Shown here: in pieces, positions 63,221 to 64,000 of the stretch
Layout: each line of letters starts with the position of its first letter
Numbering within the stretch: position 1 is the first letter of the stretch
NCBI GenBank assembly: GCA_963763955.1
Contig: CAVXQP010000005.1
Coordinates: 7,966 to 71,965, forward strand
Origin: DASUPK01 sp963763955
GTDB lineage: Bacteria; Actinomycetota; Thermoleophilia; Solirubrobacterales; 70-9
Direction: 5' to 3'
Length of the DNA stretch: 64,000 bases
Notes under the pieces: model-generated
The model's database searches: none
Seen by the model: only the letters and a program-made list of their open reading frames with translations
What the model was told of the DNA's origin: nothing
Made by a program: the position numbers and the translations under genes

Positions 63221-64000
63221 ATGGCGGAGGGGGAGCCGACCCCTGCCCGGGGGCTGCTGGTCGACAAGCCTGCCGGGGTGACCTCGCACGACGTGGTCGC
63301 CGAGCTCCGGCGGCAGTTCGGGGGCAAGATCGGCCACGCCGGCACCCTCGACCCGTTCGCCACCGGCCTGCTGGTCGCGCTGCTGGGGCGCGCGACGCGA
63401 CTGCAGCGCTATCTGCTCGAGCTGCCGAAGACCTATCGGGCCACGGCGAGGCTCGGCTGGCGCTCGTCCACCGGTGATCCCGACGGCGAGCTCACCGAGA
63501 CCGGCCGAATCCCCGACCGGCTCGAGCTGCCGACCGGGGAGATCGAACAGCGCGTGCCGATGACCTCGGCGGTCAAGGTCGATGGCGAGCGGCTCTATCG
63601 GAAGGCGCACCGCGGCGAGTCGGTCGAGACCCCCATTCGGCGGGTGAACGTCTACCGGGCGGAGCTGATCGAGCGGGATGGCGAGCGCGCGACCTTCGAG
63701 ATCGAGTGCTCGTCGGGCACCTACATCCGGACGTTGGTGGAGACCCTCGAGGACGCCTACTGCGAGTCTCTGCGGCGGACGGCGATCGGAGACCTCTTCG
63801 TGCCGGACGGCGGCCGCGAGGAGGTTTCCGTCGAGCGATTGATGGAGTTTCTCCCCGAGCGGCTGCTCGACCACGATGAGGCGGACCGTGTGGGACATGG
63901 TCGCCCCGTGGAGGAGCCGTTCGACGTGCCCCCGAGGCACGTGCGTCTCACATACGAGGGGAGGCTGATCGCGGTCGCGCGCGTGGATGGAGAGAATCTG
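63221..64000 (+). CDS. truB: tRNA pseudouridine-55 synthase TruB, 3' end cut by window
   Basis: The frame opens at ATG 63221, four bases after nrnA, and stays open to the last base (260 codons). Motifs: GLLVDKPAGVTSHDVV, the catalytic Asp in GHAGTLDPFATGLLV, YRATARLGW, MTSAVKVDGERLYRKAHRGE and SSGTYIRTLVETL. It modifies U55 in the tRNA T arm. It completes the nusA-infB-rbfA-truB translation cluster. Confidence 0.95.
   Translation, partial: MAEGEPTPARGLLVDKPAGVTSHDVVAELRRQFGGKIGHAGTLDPFATGLLVALLGRATRLQRYLLELPKTYRATARLGWRSSTGDPDGELTETGRIPDRLELPTGEIEQRVPMTSAVKVDGERLYRKAHRGESVETPIRRVNVYRAELIERDGERATFEIECSSGTYIRTLVETLEDAYCESLRRTAIGDLFVPDGGREEVSVERLMEFLPERLLDHDEADRVGHGRPVEEPFDVPPRHVRLTYEGRLIAVARVDGENL

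Overview
The window looks like a chromosomal segment of a high-GC actinobacterium, most likely class Thermoleophilia (Solirubrobacterales/Gaiellales-like). Evidence seen: very high GC, many GTG/TTG starts, an actinobacterial-type integration host factor (mihF) beside gmk-rpoZ-coaBC, a CysO-like sulfur carrier, DUF5996, a UBP zinc finger next to a TrxR-like flavoprotein, and an actinobacterial-style PyrR RNA site. No rRNA, CRISPR array, transposase, integrase or phage gene is visible. The lineage is an inference from gene content, not from a marker phylogeny.

Layout. 1-13.4 kb: mixed genes (TrxR-like flavoprotein plus zinc finger, GreA, DUF5996, a lysylphosphatidylglycerol-synthase-type membrane protein, a GAP-family exporter, DUF2252, a YCII protein with a SigJ-like sigma factor, a probable small RNA, an RpiR regulator, PLP synthase pdxST, an M29 aminopeptidase). 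13.5-24 kb: a secreted P-domain protein, then yebC-ruvC-[MFS transporter]-ruvA-ruvB, a zinc-ribbon/PAS protein and a one-piece SecDF; next an AbiEi/DUF559 endonuclease-like gene bracketed by two copies of a 34-bp palindromic repeat. 24-40.6 kb: recJ, rel(A/SpoT), a cupredoxin, HIT proteins, a lipid kinase, an MBL hydrolase, phosphomannomutase and CorA; then a SAM-I riboswitch with a clear terminator/antiterminator switch in front of a threonine-synthase-like gene and a CysO homologue, a secreted GH31 glycosidase and tRNA-Arg(CCG). 40.7-52.6 kb: rnz, a haloalkane-dehalogenase-like hydrolase, and a tightly overlapping pyrimidine operon pyrR-pyrB-pyrC-[isochorismatase]-carA-[SnoaL]-carB-pyrK-pyrD with a PyrR-binding loop over the pyrR ribosome binding site. 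52.6-56.9 kb: mihF-gmk-rpoZ-coaBC, a TPR protein, an arginase-family protein and dtd. 56.9-64 kb: a leader with terminator, then rimP-nusA-infB-DUF503-rbfA-nrnA-truB (truB runs off the end).

Functional themes. De novo UMP synthesis is almost complete (pyrE and pyrF are not here) and looks regulated by PyrR binding to its own mRNA. The rimP-truB block is the classic translation/ribosome-maturation operon and is preceded by a probable attenuator. yebC-ruvCAB is a Holliday-junction resolution locus. The riboswitch-thrC-cysO unit suggests that the threonine-synthase-like enzyme and the sulfur carrier serve methionine/SAM supply.

Caution: at least six loci (YCII gene, 9.2-kb membrane gene, ruvC, ruvB, DUF559 gene, cupredoxin gene) carry single-base indels that break otherwise well-conserved reading frames. 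ruvB and ruvC are normally under strong selection, so residual assembly error is the simplest explanation, but real pseudogenes cannot be excluded from sequence alone.
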